Below are positions 40,639-49,229 of a stretch of DNA of 64,000 nucleotides, piece by piece. The notes beneath the pieces were generated by a model that made no database searches, had not been told where the DNA came from, and was given only the letters and a program-made list of their open reading frames with translations. Source of the stretch: CAVPTL01 sp963727235 (GTDB lineage: Bacteria > Actinomycetota > Thermoleophilia > Gaiellales > JAICJC01); the NCBI GenBank assembly GCA_963727235.1, contig CAVSFZ010000026.1:62001-126000 (forward strand), written 5' to 3'. The first letter of the stretch is position 1, and each line of letters starts with the position of its first letter. Position numbers and translations under genes: made by a program.

Positions 40639-43600
40639 ATGCAGTACCCAGAACTCCACGCCCACTCCTGCTACTCGTTTCTCGACGGCGCCTCACAGCC
40701 TGAGGAGATGGCGATGCGCGCCGCCAAGCTGGGCTACTCGACGCTTGCGCTGACCGACCACGACAGCCTGTCGGGATCCCTGGAGTTCGCCAACGCCGCC
40801 CACGACGCCGGGCTGCGCCCCATCACCGGCTGCGAGCTGACCCTGGTCGACGGCTCCCACCTGACCCTGCTGGTCGAGAACGAGCATGGCTACCGGAATC
40901 TGTGCCGGCTGATCACCGTCGCTCACCGCGACGATCGCCGAGCACCCAGTACCACGCTCGACCAGGTCGCCCGCCACGCCGAGGGGCTGCACTGCCTCTC
41001 CGGTTGTGCCCGCTTGGGCGCAGTGGCTCGGCCGATGGGCCGGGGGCAGGTGCGTGAGGCGGAGCGCATCGCCCGGAAGCTGCGAGGAATCTTCGGCCGT
41101 GACCGCTTCGCCATCGAGATCAACCGGCCCTACTGGCGCGGTGACGCTCGCCGCAACCGGCTTTTGACCGAGCTGGCCGGCGCTCTGCGAGTGCGCCTGG
41201 CCGGCACCGGCGACGTGCACGCCCACTCTCCCCGCCGGGCCTTTCTCCAAGACGCGCTGGTCGCGATCCGGTGCAACTCCACGCTGGACGCGAGCGAAGC
41301 AGAGCGACGGGGAAACCACGAGTCGGTGCTGCGCACGCCGGACGACGCTGCCCACCTGTTTTCAGCCGAGGCCACCCGCGGCGCGATCGAGGTGGCCGAT
41401 CGCTGTCGATTCGACCTGACCCGCGATCTGGGGTATCGCTATCCCGACTTCTCGGACACCGGAGAACCGGCGCAGGCCGTATTGGAGCAGCTGTGCCGAG
41501 CCGAGCTCGACCGCCGCTACGCCGGCACCGGCATGGTCGCCGAAGCACGTCAGCGACTCGAGCAGGAGCTGGGCTTGATTGCCCATCACCAGCTGGCAGG
41601 GTTCTTCCTGCTCCACCGAGACATCCTCGAGATGGCGCGGGCGGTGGCGGTGCGCGTGCGCGGTCGCAGCGCCGGGCGCAGACTCCTCCCCCCCGGCCGC
41701 GGTCGCGGCTCCAGCGTGGGATCGATTGTGTGCTATCTGATCGGGCTGTCTCATGTCGATCCGGTGGAGACGCGCCTGTTCCTGGGCCGGTTCCTCTCCA
41801 AGGATCTGGCCAGCGTCCCCGACATCGACCTCGACTTCCCCCGAGACGTGCGCGAGGGGTTGATGCTGGACGTGATCGAGCGATACGGATCCGACCACGC
41901 CGCGTTGGTGGCGGCGTTCCCCACCTACAAGACCCGGGGCGCGATCCGCGATCTCGGCAAGGCGCTGGCACTCCCGCAGGGCGAGATCGAGCGGATGGCC
42001 CGGCTGGCCGACTCATGGGGCCGGATCGAGCCCGAGCAGGTGGAGGAGCTGCGCGGCCGTCTGGACGCGCCCCGCTGGAAGGCGTTCTCGTTTCTGATGG
42101 AGGAGATCAGCGGCCTGCCCCGCCACCTCTCCCAGCACTCCGGCGGAATGGTGATCTCGACCACCCCGCTGGTGGAGCTGGTGCCGGTGATCCCGGCAGC
42201 CATGCAGGGGCGCCAGATCTGCCAGTGGGACAAGGACTCGTGCGCGGATGCCGGATTTCTCAAGATCGACCTGCTCGGTCTGGGGATGCTCTCTGCAGTG
42301 GAGGAGTGTGTGGATCTGATCGCCCAGTCACGCGGCGCGCCGATCGATCTCAGCCGAGTCGGATTCGATGATGCCGACGTTTTTGCCGAGATCCGCGCGG
42401 CCGACACGGTGGGCGTGTTCCAGATCGAGAGCCGCGCCCAGATGCAGTCGCTGGTACAGACCAAACCGGAGAATCTCGCCGACCTGACGGTGCAGGTGGC
42501 GCTGGTGCGACCCGGCCCGATCGTGGGCGATGCGGTCAACCCGTACATCAAGCACCGGCGCGCCCGGCGGGATGACCCATTCTTCGAGCCCCCCTATGAC
42601 CACCGGCTGCTGGAGCCGGTGCTGAACGACACGCTGGGCGTGGTGGTGTTTCAGGATCAGGTGCTCGAGGTCGCGATCGCACTGGCCGGATTCACCACCG
42701 GCGAGGCCGAGAGCCTGCGCCGGGCGATGAGCCGCAAGCGCAGCCGTGAGGCACTCGAGAGCCACTGGATCCGATTCCGCGATGGATCCGCCGAGAACGG
42801 GGTGTCCGAAGAGACCGCCCGCACGGTGTTCGACAAAGTGGTCGCCTTCTCGGAATTCGGCTTCCCCAAGAGCCACGCCGCCGCCTTCGCAATCCTCGCC
42901 TACCAGTCGGCATGGCTCCACCGCGCCTACCCCGCGGAGTTTCTCTGCTCACTCCTGAACGCACAGCCGATGGGCTTCTACCCTCCGGCAACGCTCTTGC
43001 GCGACGGTGAGCGGCGCCAGGTCGAAACCCGCCCGCCGGACGTCAACCTCAGCCTGGCCGCCTGCTCGGTGGAGGATCACGGCGCGGCCATCCGGATCGG
43101 GCTGGGCTACGTCAAAGGTGTCGGTACCCGCTCCGAGCTGCTGGTCTCCGAGCGCGACCGAAACGGGCCCTTCACCGATCTGGGCGACCTGGTGCGGCGC
43201 TCACCGCTTGCAATCGACCTGCTGGAGTCGCTGGTCAAAGCCGGCGCCTGCGATCGGTTCGGCGACCGCCGGCAGCTGCTGTGGGAGCTACGGCTGCACC
43301 GCGCCCCCGCGGGCCCCGAGCACGCTCGCCAGCTGGCACTGGCACTCGACTCCGCCCCCACCCCGAAGCTTCGGCCGATGAGTGATTGGGAGCGGATGGT
43401 GGCAGACCACGAGACCATGAGTCTCACCACCGGCCCCCATCCGATGGCGCTGCTGCGACCCAACATCGCGGAGGAGATCCGCTCTGCTGCATCACTTCGC
43501 GACGGTACCGGCGGCCATGTGACGATCGCAGGGGTGATGGTTGCCCGGCAGCGGCCCTCGACGGCCAAGGGCATCGTGTTCCTCTTGGTGGAGGACGAGT

Positions 43601-43902
43601 CCGGCATGGTCAACGTGGTGGTGCCGGCAAAGATCTACGAGCGTGATCGGATCGCGATCCGATCAGAGCCGCTGGTGCAGATATGGGGTCGGCTGGAGCG
43701 TCGCAACGACACCCTCAACGTGATCGCCGAACGGGTCGCGGCGCTGTCACATGTGGCCAGGCCGGAGATCCGCGCCCAGGCGGAGCGGGCCGCCGCCCGA
43801 GCGGCAGGTACCGGGGCCGGGCAGGGCGGCCGGGTGGCCGACATGCGGGCGCTGAAGGCTGCGGTGCCACGCGGTAACAGCTGGGGCCAGGGACGGCGTT
43901 AG
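40639..43902 (+). CDS. dnaE2: Error-prone DNA polymerase III alpha (DnaE2/ImuC)
   Basis: A 1087-residue class C polymerase, shorter than the replicative DnaE at 7674. It has an N-terminal PHP domain (ELHAHSCYSFLDGAS), palm aspartates 397 and 399 in SVPDIDLDFPRDV and Asp544 in FLKIDLLGLGML, and the DnaE2-typical QHSGGMVIS. A C-terminal OB fold (VTIAGVMVARQRPSTAKGIV) is followed by a basic tail. It performs SOS-induced translesion and mutagenic synthesis with ImuB. A LexA box lies directly before the ATG. Its stop overlaps the convergent gene at 43899 by 4 nt. Confidence 0.95.
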   Translation: MQYPELHAHSCYSFLDGASQPEEMAMRAAKLGYSTLALTDHDSLSGSLEFANAAHDAGLRPITGCELTLVDGSHLTLLVENEHGYRNLCRLITVAHRDDRRAPSTTLDQVARHAEGLHCLSGCARLGAVARPMGRGQVREAERIARKLRGIFGRDRFAIEINRPYWRGDARRNRLLTELAGALRVRLAGTGDVHAHSPRRAFLQDALVAIRCNSTLDASEAERRGNHESVLRTPDDAAHLFSAEATRGAIEVADRCRFDLTRDLGYRYPDFSDTGEPAQAVLEQLCRAELDRRYAGTGMVAEARQRLEQELGLIAHHQLAGFFLLHRDILEMARAVAVRVRGRSAGRRLLPPGRGRGSSVGSIVCYLIGLSHVDPVETRLFLGRFLSKDLASVPDIDLDFPRDVREGLMLDVIERYGSDHAALVAAFPTYKTRGAIRDLGKALALPQGEIERMARLADSWGRIEPEQVEELRGRLDAPRWKAFSFLMEEISGLPRHLSQHSGGMVISTTPLVELVPVIPAAMQGRQICQWDKDSCADAGFLKIDLLGLGMLSAVEECVDLIAQSRGAPIDLSRVGFDDADVFAEIRAADTVGVFQIESRAQMQSLVQTKPENLADLTVQVALVRPGPIVGDAVNPYIKHRRARRDDPFFEPPYDHRLLEPVLNDTLGVVVFQDQVLEVAIALAGFTTGEAESLRRAMSRKRSREALESHWIRFRDGSAENGVSEETARTVFDKVVAFSEFGFPKSHAAAFAILAYQSAWLHRAYPAEFLCSLLNAQPMGFYPPATLLRDGERRQVETRPPDVNLSLAACSVEDHGAAIRIGLGYVKGVGTRSELLVSERDRNGPFTDLGDLVRRSPLAIDLLESLVKAGACDRFGDRRQLLWELRLHRAPAGPEHARQLALALDSAPTPKLRPMSDWERMVADHETMSLTTGPHPMALLRPNIAEEIRSAASLRDGTGGHVTIAGVMVARQRPSTAKGIVFLLVEDESGMVNVVVPAKIYERDRIAIRSEPLVQIWGRLERRNDTLNVIAERVAALSHVARPEIRAQAERAAARAAGTGAGQGGRVADMRALKAAVPRGNSWGQGRR

Positions 43903-44435
43903 AACGGGACGGTGGCTCGCAGCGCGGGCAGCTTGCTGCAGCGGTTGCCGCCGTCGCTCGGCCTGATGGCCGTCCATCGCACCAGCCGGATGAACACACA
44001 CTCGGTCGCCCCGGCGGTGGCTCTGGCGCACGCCCAGTGGGCGCTGCTGCCGGGCACCTTGGCGCAGGTGAAGCGGGTATCGCCGCCCACGTGCCGGGTG
44101 ACGTCGGCGGCGACCGCCTGCGCGTCGACGGTGGTGGGCAGCATCTTCTCCAGAGCCGGCAGATCGCAGCGCGTGGGGTTGGGAGTGCCGGCTGCCACAT
44201 GACCGGTGACTGACACGCCCACGACCACGCATTCCGACTCGGCCGGGTACACCACTGCACACGCCCACAGTGACCCGTTGGCCTTGAGTTCGCTGCATCC
44301 GATCGTCGATCCCGGATTCCGCAGCGCGATGTGGTCCTGGACCGTGGCCGCGTCGGCCCGCTGCCGGAGCTTGGCGTACCACAGTCCGCCGGCGAGGAGC
44401 ACGATCACCAGCGAAACGGCAATGGGCCATTTCAT
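43899..44435 (-). CDS. Membrane-anchored Cys-rich protein with internal duplication
   Basis: A 178-residue protein with one N-terminal membrane helix (WPIAVSLVIVLLAGGLWYA), the rest predicted outside. The exterior part has two related halves. One contains IGCSELKANGSLWACAVV, ECVVVGV and CDLPALEKMLP. The other contains FTCAKVPGSSAHWACARA, ECVFIRL and CSKLPALRATVPF, giving four Cys per half in the same order, suited to two disulfides each. The function is unknown. TATGCT (44442-44447, minus) ends 6 nt before the ATG. Confidence 0.65.
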   Translation of the reverse strand: MKWPIAVSLVIVLLAGGLWYAKLRQRADAATVQDHIALRNPGSTIGCSELKANGSLWACAVVYPAESECVVVGVSVTGHVAAGTPNPTRCDLPALEKMLPTTVDAQAVAADVTRHVGGDTRFTCAKVPGSSAHWACARATAGATECVFIRLVRWTAIRPSDGGNRCSKLPALRATVPF

Positions 44436-44479
44436 TGGGCGAGCATACCGCGCTCACGGCAGGGGATTGGCGAGTCGCG

Positions 44480-44659
44480 CTAGACGAACAGATCTACAAC
44501 GAGGGTAATCAGGAAGACGACTGCGAACCAGGCGAAGGCCGCCGCAACGATCGCAAGCACCACGTGTGCCTGCGCCCATTCCAGCAATCCACCGCGGCTC
44601 TCGTACTCCCACGAATCCTCGCTGGAGACGCCGACGCGTTCGAACAGAGATTCCTTCAT
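44480..44659 (-). CDS. Small single-pass membrane protein, paralogue A
   Basis: A 59-residue protein with an acidic N-terminus (SSEDSWEYESRGGLLEWAQ) and one C-terminal membrane helix (HVVLAIVAAAFAWFAVVFLITLVVDLF). It shares the pattern WEY...G...W..-HVV.A.VAAA..WFA-TL..DL with the neighbouring gene, so the two are tandem paralogues. The function is unknown. TATGCT (44666-44671, minus) ends 6 nt before the ATG. Confidence 0.55.
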   Translation of the reverse strand: MKESLFERVGVSSEDSWEYESRGGLLEWAQAHVVLAIVAAAFAWFAVVFLITLVVDLFV

Positions 44660-44715
44660 TCCCTGAGCATACGGGCGGCGCCGCCGATCGCCAAGCCCAT
44701 GTTCGGGGGGCTCCA

Positions 44716-44877
44716 TCACATCACCAAATCGATGATCAGGGTGAGCGTGTAGAGGATCGCAAACCACGTCAGCGCGGCCGCGACCGTTGCCACCACGACG
44801 TGTCTCACCGTCCAGTGGTGCAACCCATCGTCGTCCGTGTACTCCCACGCCTCATCGGCGTCGACTTGGTGGCGCAT
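44716..44877 (-). CDS. Small single-pass membrane protein, paralogue B
   Basis: A 53-residue protein with an acidic N-terminus (DADEAWEYTDDDGLHHWTV) and one C-terminal helix (HVVVATVAAALTWFAILYTLTLIIDL). The ATG at 44877 is preceded by GGAGGGGG at a good distance, which favours it over the GTG at 44901. It is paralogous to the protein encoded at 44480 and lies 56 nt upstream of it in the same direction. No family is recognised. Confidence 0.55.
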   Translation of the reverse strand: MRHQVDADEAWEYTDDDGLHHWTVRHVVVATVAAALTWFAILYTLTLIIDLVM

Positions 44878-45021
44878 CGAGACCCCCTCCACGCGATTCA
44901 CAATCTCTCATCGGCACTCAGGGGCGCAAAGTCGGACACCCGGGAGGGTGATCCCCCGGTGCGGGCCAAACGAAATGCTTACAGGACGTTCACCGGGTAC
45001 TGCAGGTGCGGGTGCCAGGGT

Positions 45022-45945
45022 GTGCGTATCCGCGCTCCGCTCCGAACAGTTGCTCTCGCGTTTCTCGTATGCACCGCGCTCGGTGTCACCGCCGCACCGG
45101 CGCTGGCCAGCCAGATGGTGGCTTTCGGTGTGCACAAGCCCGGGCTGATCGTCAACCGCCACGGCGTCGCACGAGTCTCGTACACCACGTCCGCCGGTGT
45201 GCGGAAGCATGTGCTTGCCTGGGGTGCGATCAACGCGCTCACGCCCCGCCAGGGCGCCCGCCAGGTGCACTTCAAGTTTGACTACTCGGGCGGACATGCG
45301 TCGTTCGGGAACGGCTACTGGAAGCGGATGCACAACTACTGCCGCCGCTACACAGGGCCCCGACTGACTCATCTGGTGGTTGCCTGCGATGCGCCCGACG
45401 GGTCGCACTGGGCGCTGCAATCGTGGCGTCGCGAGCTCAAGGACGGCGGCTGGGTGGGCACCGCCCGGCAGCAGGCGCCGGAGATGCACCTCTCGCATTG
45501 GACCGGCAAGATGGCTCAGCTGTTCATGGACACCTCGTGGCTCCAGAGCGGCCGGTTCGATCGAGTGTTCGGCTACCTGCACTACGACTCCAAGGGCGTG
45601 TACGGCTTCTCCGCCACGGCGGTGGGTGCGCCGACCGACAGCTTTGGCCGCAACATGTACATCGACACCCACAATCCGGCCTGGGGCAAAGGCTGGTTCC
45701 GCTTCAACTCCGGTCTGACCCATCGCACCGCCGGCAACTTCTGCCTCGGGCTCTATAGGCTCTACGGCCGTACCAATCCCGCCCGCGGCGACGCCTATCG
45801 CCTGACCGTGATGGGCCCCGGCGTGACGCCGATCGTCTCGCGGACGCACAAGGCGCCGGGTAGGTATTCCGCGGCGGTCGCCAAGCGCAAGCAGGCCGAG
45901 CTCAACTCGTTCACGCCCGCCAGCGACTCCTGCCGCAACGGCTAG
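45022..45945 (+). CDS. Secreted protein of a Thermoleophilia-type family
   Basis: A 307-residue exported protein. The signal peptide is VRIRAPLRTVALAFLVCTAL ending APALA (cleavage near residue 30). The mature domain is rich in Trp/Tyr/Gly with four or more Cys; landmarks are FKFDYSGGHASFGNGYW, GPRLTHLVVACDAPDGSHWA, SFGRNMYIDTHNPAWGKGW and NFCLGLY. I recall many paralogues of this pattern in Solirubrobacterales, all uncharacterised. The start is a GTG at 45022 chosen from the signal peptide; the frame is open further upstream without homology. Confidence 0.7.
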   Translation: MRIRAPLRTVALAFLVCTALGVTAAPALASQMVAFGVHKPGLIVNRHGVARVSYTTSAGVRKHVLAWGAINALTPRQGARQVHFKFDYSGGHASFGNGYWKRMHNYCRRYTGPRLTHLVVACDAPDGSHWALQSWRRELKDGGWVGTARQQAPEMHLSHWTGKMAQLFMDTSWLQSGRFDRVFGYLHYDSKGVYGFSATAVGAPTDSFGRNMYIDTHNPAWGKGWFRFNSGLTHRTAGNFCLGLYRLYGRTNPARGDAYRLTVMGPGVTPIVSRTHKAPGRYSAAVAKRKQAELNSFTPASDSCRNG

Positions 45946-45967
45946 AGGATCACGCGCTAGAGGATCA
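45941..45967. repeat. 12-bp direct repeat holding both convergent stop codons
   Basis: GCTAGAGGATCA occurs at 45941-45952 and again at 45956-45967. The first copy contains the TAG of the plus-strand secreted-protein gene and the second contains the TAG of the minus-strand comB-like gene. Confidence 0.7.
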
Positions 45968-46682
45968 GCGCAATGCCGGCGTCGACGTGATCTACCCGTG
46001 GCACGATCTCCAGCACGCTCTCGGCCGCACACACGCGCACGTCGTCGTACAGGTCTGCCGCCTGCAGGTTGCGGGCGCTCTGTGACGCCGCCAATCCCTC
46101 GAGCGAGCTTGGAAATCCCTCGGCAATCACCTCGGCGGCCCGGGCGGCGTCAGTCTGCTCCCAGCCGGGCAAGAGCGCCGTCAGTTCCGACACGAACCTG
46201 CCGGCCGTGTAGGCGTCGTCCATCGTCAGCGCTCCCTTGACCCCGGCGCACTGAACCAGCACCGGCCCCCGCTGCTCCATCGCAATCCGGGCGGCGGCGC
46301 CGGCACACGCGCGCAGGTTCATCAGACAGCCGATCAGGATCGTGTCGGCGTGCGCGTCGGCGGCCACGATCGCACGCGTGCCGTTGGTGGTGGTCAGCAC
46401 CAGATTTGACCCACCCGGGGACCCGCCCTCGAACTCGCGCGGCGAGTTGCCCAGATCGAATCCCTCCGGCCGTACGCACTTGCGTTCTCCGGCCAGCATG
46501 GTTCCCGGCCCCAGCCTGCCGGCCAGCTCGCGGGCCTGGTCCAGCTCGCCACAGGCCAGCACCCGCTCGTATCCCTGGTGCAGCGCGCAGGTGATGGTGG
46601 TCGTGGCCCGCAGCACGTCGATCACGATCGCAACGGTGGTGTCGGCGGCCTCGGCCGGCACGAACGCCGCGTCGATCTTCAC
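45957..46682 (-). CDS. comB: 2-phosphosulfolactate phosphatase family protein (ComB)
   Basis: A 241-residue ComB-type protein. The fold markers are VIVIDVLRATTTITCAL near the N-terminus, GERKCVRPEGFDLGNSPREF, VLTTTNGTRAIVAA and GCLMNLRACA. Characterised ComB removes phosphate from 2-phosphosulfolactate in coenzyme M synthesis. Bacterial homologues without other CoM genes are common and their substrate is unknown. The GTG at 46682 is in GTGA with the ppdK stop, so it is translationally coupled to pyruvate phosphate dikinase. Confidence 0.85.
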   Translation of the reverse strand: MKIDAAFVPAEAADTTVAIVIDVLRATTTITCALHQGYERVLACGELDQARELAGRLGPGTMLAGERKCVRPEGFDLGNSPREFEGGSPGGSNLVLTTTNGTRAIVAADAHADTILIGCLMNLRACAGAAARIAMEQRGPVLVQCAGVKGALTMDDAYTAGRFVSELTALLPGWEQTDAARAAEVIAEGFPSSLEGLAASQSARNLQAADLYDDVRVCAAESVLEIVPRVDHVDAGIALIL

Positions 46683-49219
46683 GTGGCGGCCGCCAGCGAG
46701 GCCTGCGCGGCGGCCAGCCGAGCGGTCGGAACGCGATTCGGCGAGCAGGACACGTAATCGAGGCCGGCCCGCTCGAAGAACTCGATCGAGGCGGGGTCGC
46801 CCCCGTGCTCTCCGCACACACCCAGCTTTATCCCAGGGTTGGAGCCACGGGCGGCAGTGGTCGCGAGCTCGATCAGACGCCCCACTCCCGACCGGTCAAG
46901 CGTCTCGAACGGACTCTGCGGCAGCAACCGGGTTTCCAGATAGTGCGGCAGGAATCCGTTCTCGGCATCGTCCCGCGAGAACGCCAGCGTCATCTGGGTG
47001 AGGTCGTTGGTTCCGAACGAGCAGAAGTCGGCCACGTCTGCGATCTCGTCGGCGGTCAGCGCCGCACGCGGCACCTCGATCATGGTGCCGATGATGATGC
47101 CGAGCCGCTCGCCGCCCTCCTCGGAGATGATCGCCTCGGTCATCACCCGCAGCCGTCGCAGCTCCTCGGCAAATCCCACCAGCGGGTGCATGATCTCCAC
47201 TCCGGTGGCCTCGGTCGCGAGCGCCGCACGCACGATCGCCCGCACCTGCATCTCGTAGATCTCAGGGTGCACCAGCCCCACCCGGCAGCCGCGGGTGCCC
47301 AGCATGGGGTTGACCTCGTGCAGCTCGGTCGCGTCGGGGACGAACTCGTGCAGAGGCGGATCGAGCAGGCGGATCGTCACCGGCAACCCGCGCATGGCCT
47401 CGAAGATGCCCTCGAAGTCGGCCTGGTGCGGCGGCAGCAGCCGGTTGACGGCATCAATCCGGGTGTCCAGATCACGGGCCAGGATCACCTCGCGCATGAC
47501 AGGCAGCCAGCGCTCTGAGAAGAACATGTGCTCGGTGCGGCAGAGCCCGATGCCCTCGGCCCCCAGCTCGCGGGCAGCGGCCGCGTCGGCCGGGGTATCA
47601 GCGTTTGCGCGCACCCGCATCCGCCGGATCTCGTCCGCCCAGCCTGTGACCGTGCGCAGCCCCTCGAGCGTGGTCGACGCCGGCGGCACCAGCTCCGCCT
47701 CACCGAGGATCACCCGGCCCTCCTCATCGTCCACCGACACCGTGACCACATCGCCCTCGTGCACCTCGTAGCCGGCCACCCGAAACGATCGGGCCGACTC
47801 GTCGATCTCGATCATCTCTGCGCCCACCACGCACGGCGTTCCCCAGCCTCTGACGACCACGGCCGCATGCGACGTCATGCCTCCCCTGCTGGTTACCACG
47901 CCGACCGCGCGGGCCATGCCGGGAACGTCGTCGGCCGACGTCTCGCCTCGAACCAGCACCACGGCCTCGCCGGCGTCCGCCCGCTCCACGGCGGTGGCTG
48001 CGTCGAACACGACCACCCCGACCGCCGCTCCCGCACACGCCGGCAGACCGGTCGCGATCACCGGGTGGTCGTCGCGGGGATTGACCGTGGGCCGCAACAC
48101 GTGCTCGAGCAGGTGGGCATCGACCCGGCGAACCGCCACATCTCGCTCGATCACTCCCTCGGCGACCATGTCCACAGCGATCCGCAGAGCCGCTCGCGGA
48201 TCCCGCTTGCCGCTGCGCGTCTGCAGCATGTAGAGCCGGCCCTGATCGACGGTGAACTCGAGGTCCTGCATGTCGCCGTAGTGGTTCTCGAGCAGCGTCA
48301 TCACCTCCAGCAGCGCGCGGTACGCCTCCGGCTCCAGCCGTCCCAGCTCTTCCAGCGGCAGGCCGGTGCGGGCACCGGAGACGACGTCCTCGCCCTGTGC
48401 GTTTTGGAGGAACTCACCGTACGGGTGGGCCTCGCCGGTGGACGGGTTGCGGGTGAACGCCACCCCCGTCCCGGAGCGCTCGCCGGTGTTTCCGAACACC
48501 ATCTGCTGCACGTTGACCGCGGTTCCCATGTCGTCGGCGATGCGTTCCCGGCGACGGTAGGCGACCGCCCGCGGCGTGTTCCACGACTTGAACACCGCTT
48601 CGACCGCCAGGTCCAGCTGTTCCCGCGGGCCCTGGGGGAATCGATCCCCGGTCTCTGCGCGGTAGAGCTCCTGGTACTGCTGAACCAGCTCGGCCAGCGC
48701 GTCGCCGTCCAGATCCACGTCAGCGGTGACCCCCCGCTTCAGCTTCATCCGCCCGAGCAGATCCTCGAACCGGTCGAGCGGCACACCCATCACGACGTTT
48801 CCGAACATCTGGATCAGCCGCCGGTATGAGTCGCGGGCAAACCGGGCGTCGCCGGTGGCCTCGATCAGCGCATCCACCGACTTGTCGTTGAGTCCCAGGT
48901 TGAGGATCGTGTCCATCATCCCGGGCATCGACACCGGCGCGCCCGAACGCACCGACACCAAGAGTGGGTTGGAGGCACCGCCCAGCTCCGACCCCACGCG
49001 CTCCTCCAGCTCCTCGACCGCGGCCCCGACCTGCTCGGCGAGCCCGTCCGGCGACTGCTCCCCGGATTCGAGGAACGCCAGGCATGCCTCGGTGGTGATC
49101 GTGAACCCATCGGGGACGGGCAGGCCGATGGCGGTCATCTCGGCGAGATTCGCGCCCTTGCCGCCGAGCAGATCGCGCATGGAACGATCGCCTTCGGCAA
49201 ACGCGTACACATAGTTCAT
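46679..49219 (-). CDS. ppdK: Pyruvate, phosphate dikinase
   Basis: About 846 residues. An N-terminal ATP-grasp domain (GGKGANLAEMTAIGLPVPDGF) is followed by the swivelling phosphohistidine domain with His451 in RGGMTSHAAVV, the regulatory Thr two residues before it, and a C-terminal PEP/pyruvate barrel (GIGLCRTEHMFF, GTNDLTQMTLAFSRDD, GVCGEHGGDP). It interconverts pyruvate+ATP+Pi and PEP+AMP+PPi. The start is ATG 49219 (or GTG 49222); an upstream extension in frame is shadow sequence. It lies 10 nt after its likely regulator. Confidence 0.95.
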   Translation of the reverse strand: MNYVYAFAEGDRSMRDLLGGKGANLAEMTAIGLPVPDGFTITTEACLAFLESGEQSPDGLAEQVGAAVEELEERVGSELGGASNPLLVSVRSGAPVSMPGMMDTILNLGLNDKSVDALIEATGDARFARDSYRRLIQMFGNVVMGVPLDRFEDLLGRMKLKRGVTADVDLDGDALAELVQQYQELYRAETGDRFPQGPREQLDLAVEAVFKSWNTPRAVAYRRRERIADDMGTAVNVQQMVFGNTGERSGTGVAFTRNPSTGEAHPYGEFLQNAQGEDVVSGARTGLPLEELGRLEPEAYRALLEVMTLLENHYGDMQDLEFTVDQGRLYMLQTRSGKRDPRAALRIAVDMVAEGVIERDVAVRRVDAHLLEHVLRPTVNPRDDHPVIATGLPACAGAAVGVVVFDAATAVERADAGEAVVLVRGETSADDVPGMARAVGVVTSRGGMTSHAAVVVRGWGTPCVVGAEMIEIDESARSFRVAGYEVHEGDVVTVSVDDEEGRVILGEAELVPPASTTLEGLRTVTGWADEIRRMRVRANADTPADAAAARELGAEGIGLCRTEHMFFSERWLPVMREVILARDLDTRIDAVNRLLPPHQADFEGIFEAMRGLPVTIRLLDPPLHEFVPDATELHEVNPMLGTRGCRVGLVHPEIYEMQVRAIVRAALATEATGVEIMHPLVGFAEELRRLRVMTEAIISEEGGERLGIIIGTMIEVPRAALTADEIADVADFCSFGTNDLTQMTLAFSRDDAENGFLPHYLETRLLPQSPFETLDRSGVGRLIELATTAARGSNPGIKLGVCGEHGGDPASIEFFERAGLDYVSCSPNRVPTARLAAAQASLAAAT

Positions 49220-49229
49220 CACAGCTACA

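Noticed and set aside
44566..45021. Upstream extension of the secreted-protein gene
   Set aside because: It would cover the divergent small membrane genes and place about 150 residues before a clear signal peptide that begins at 45022.
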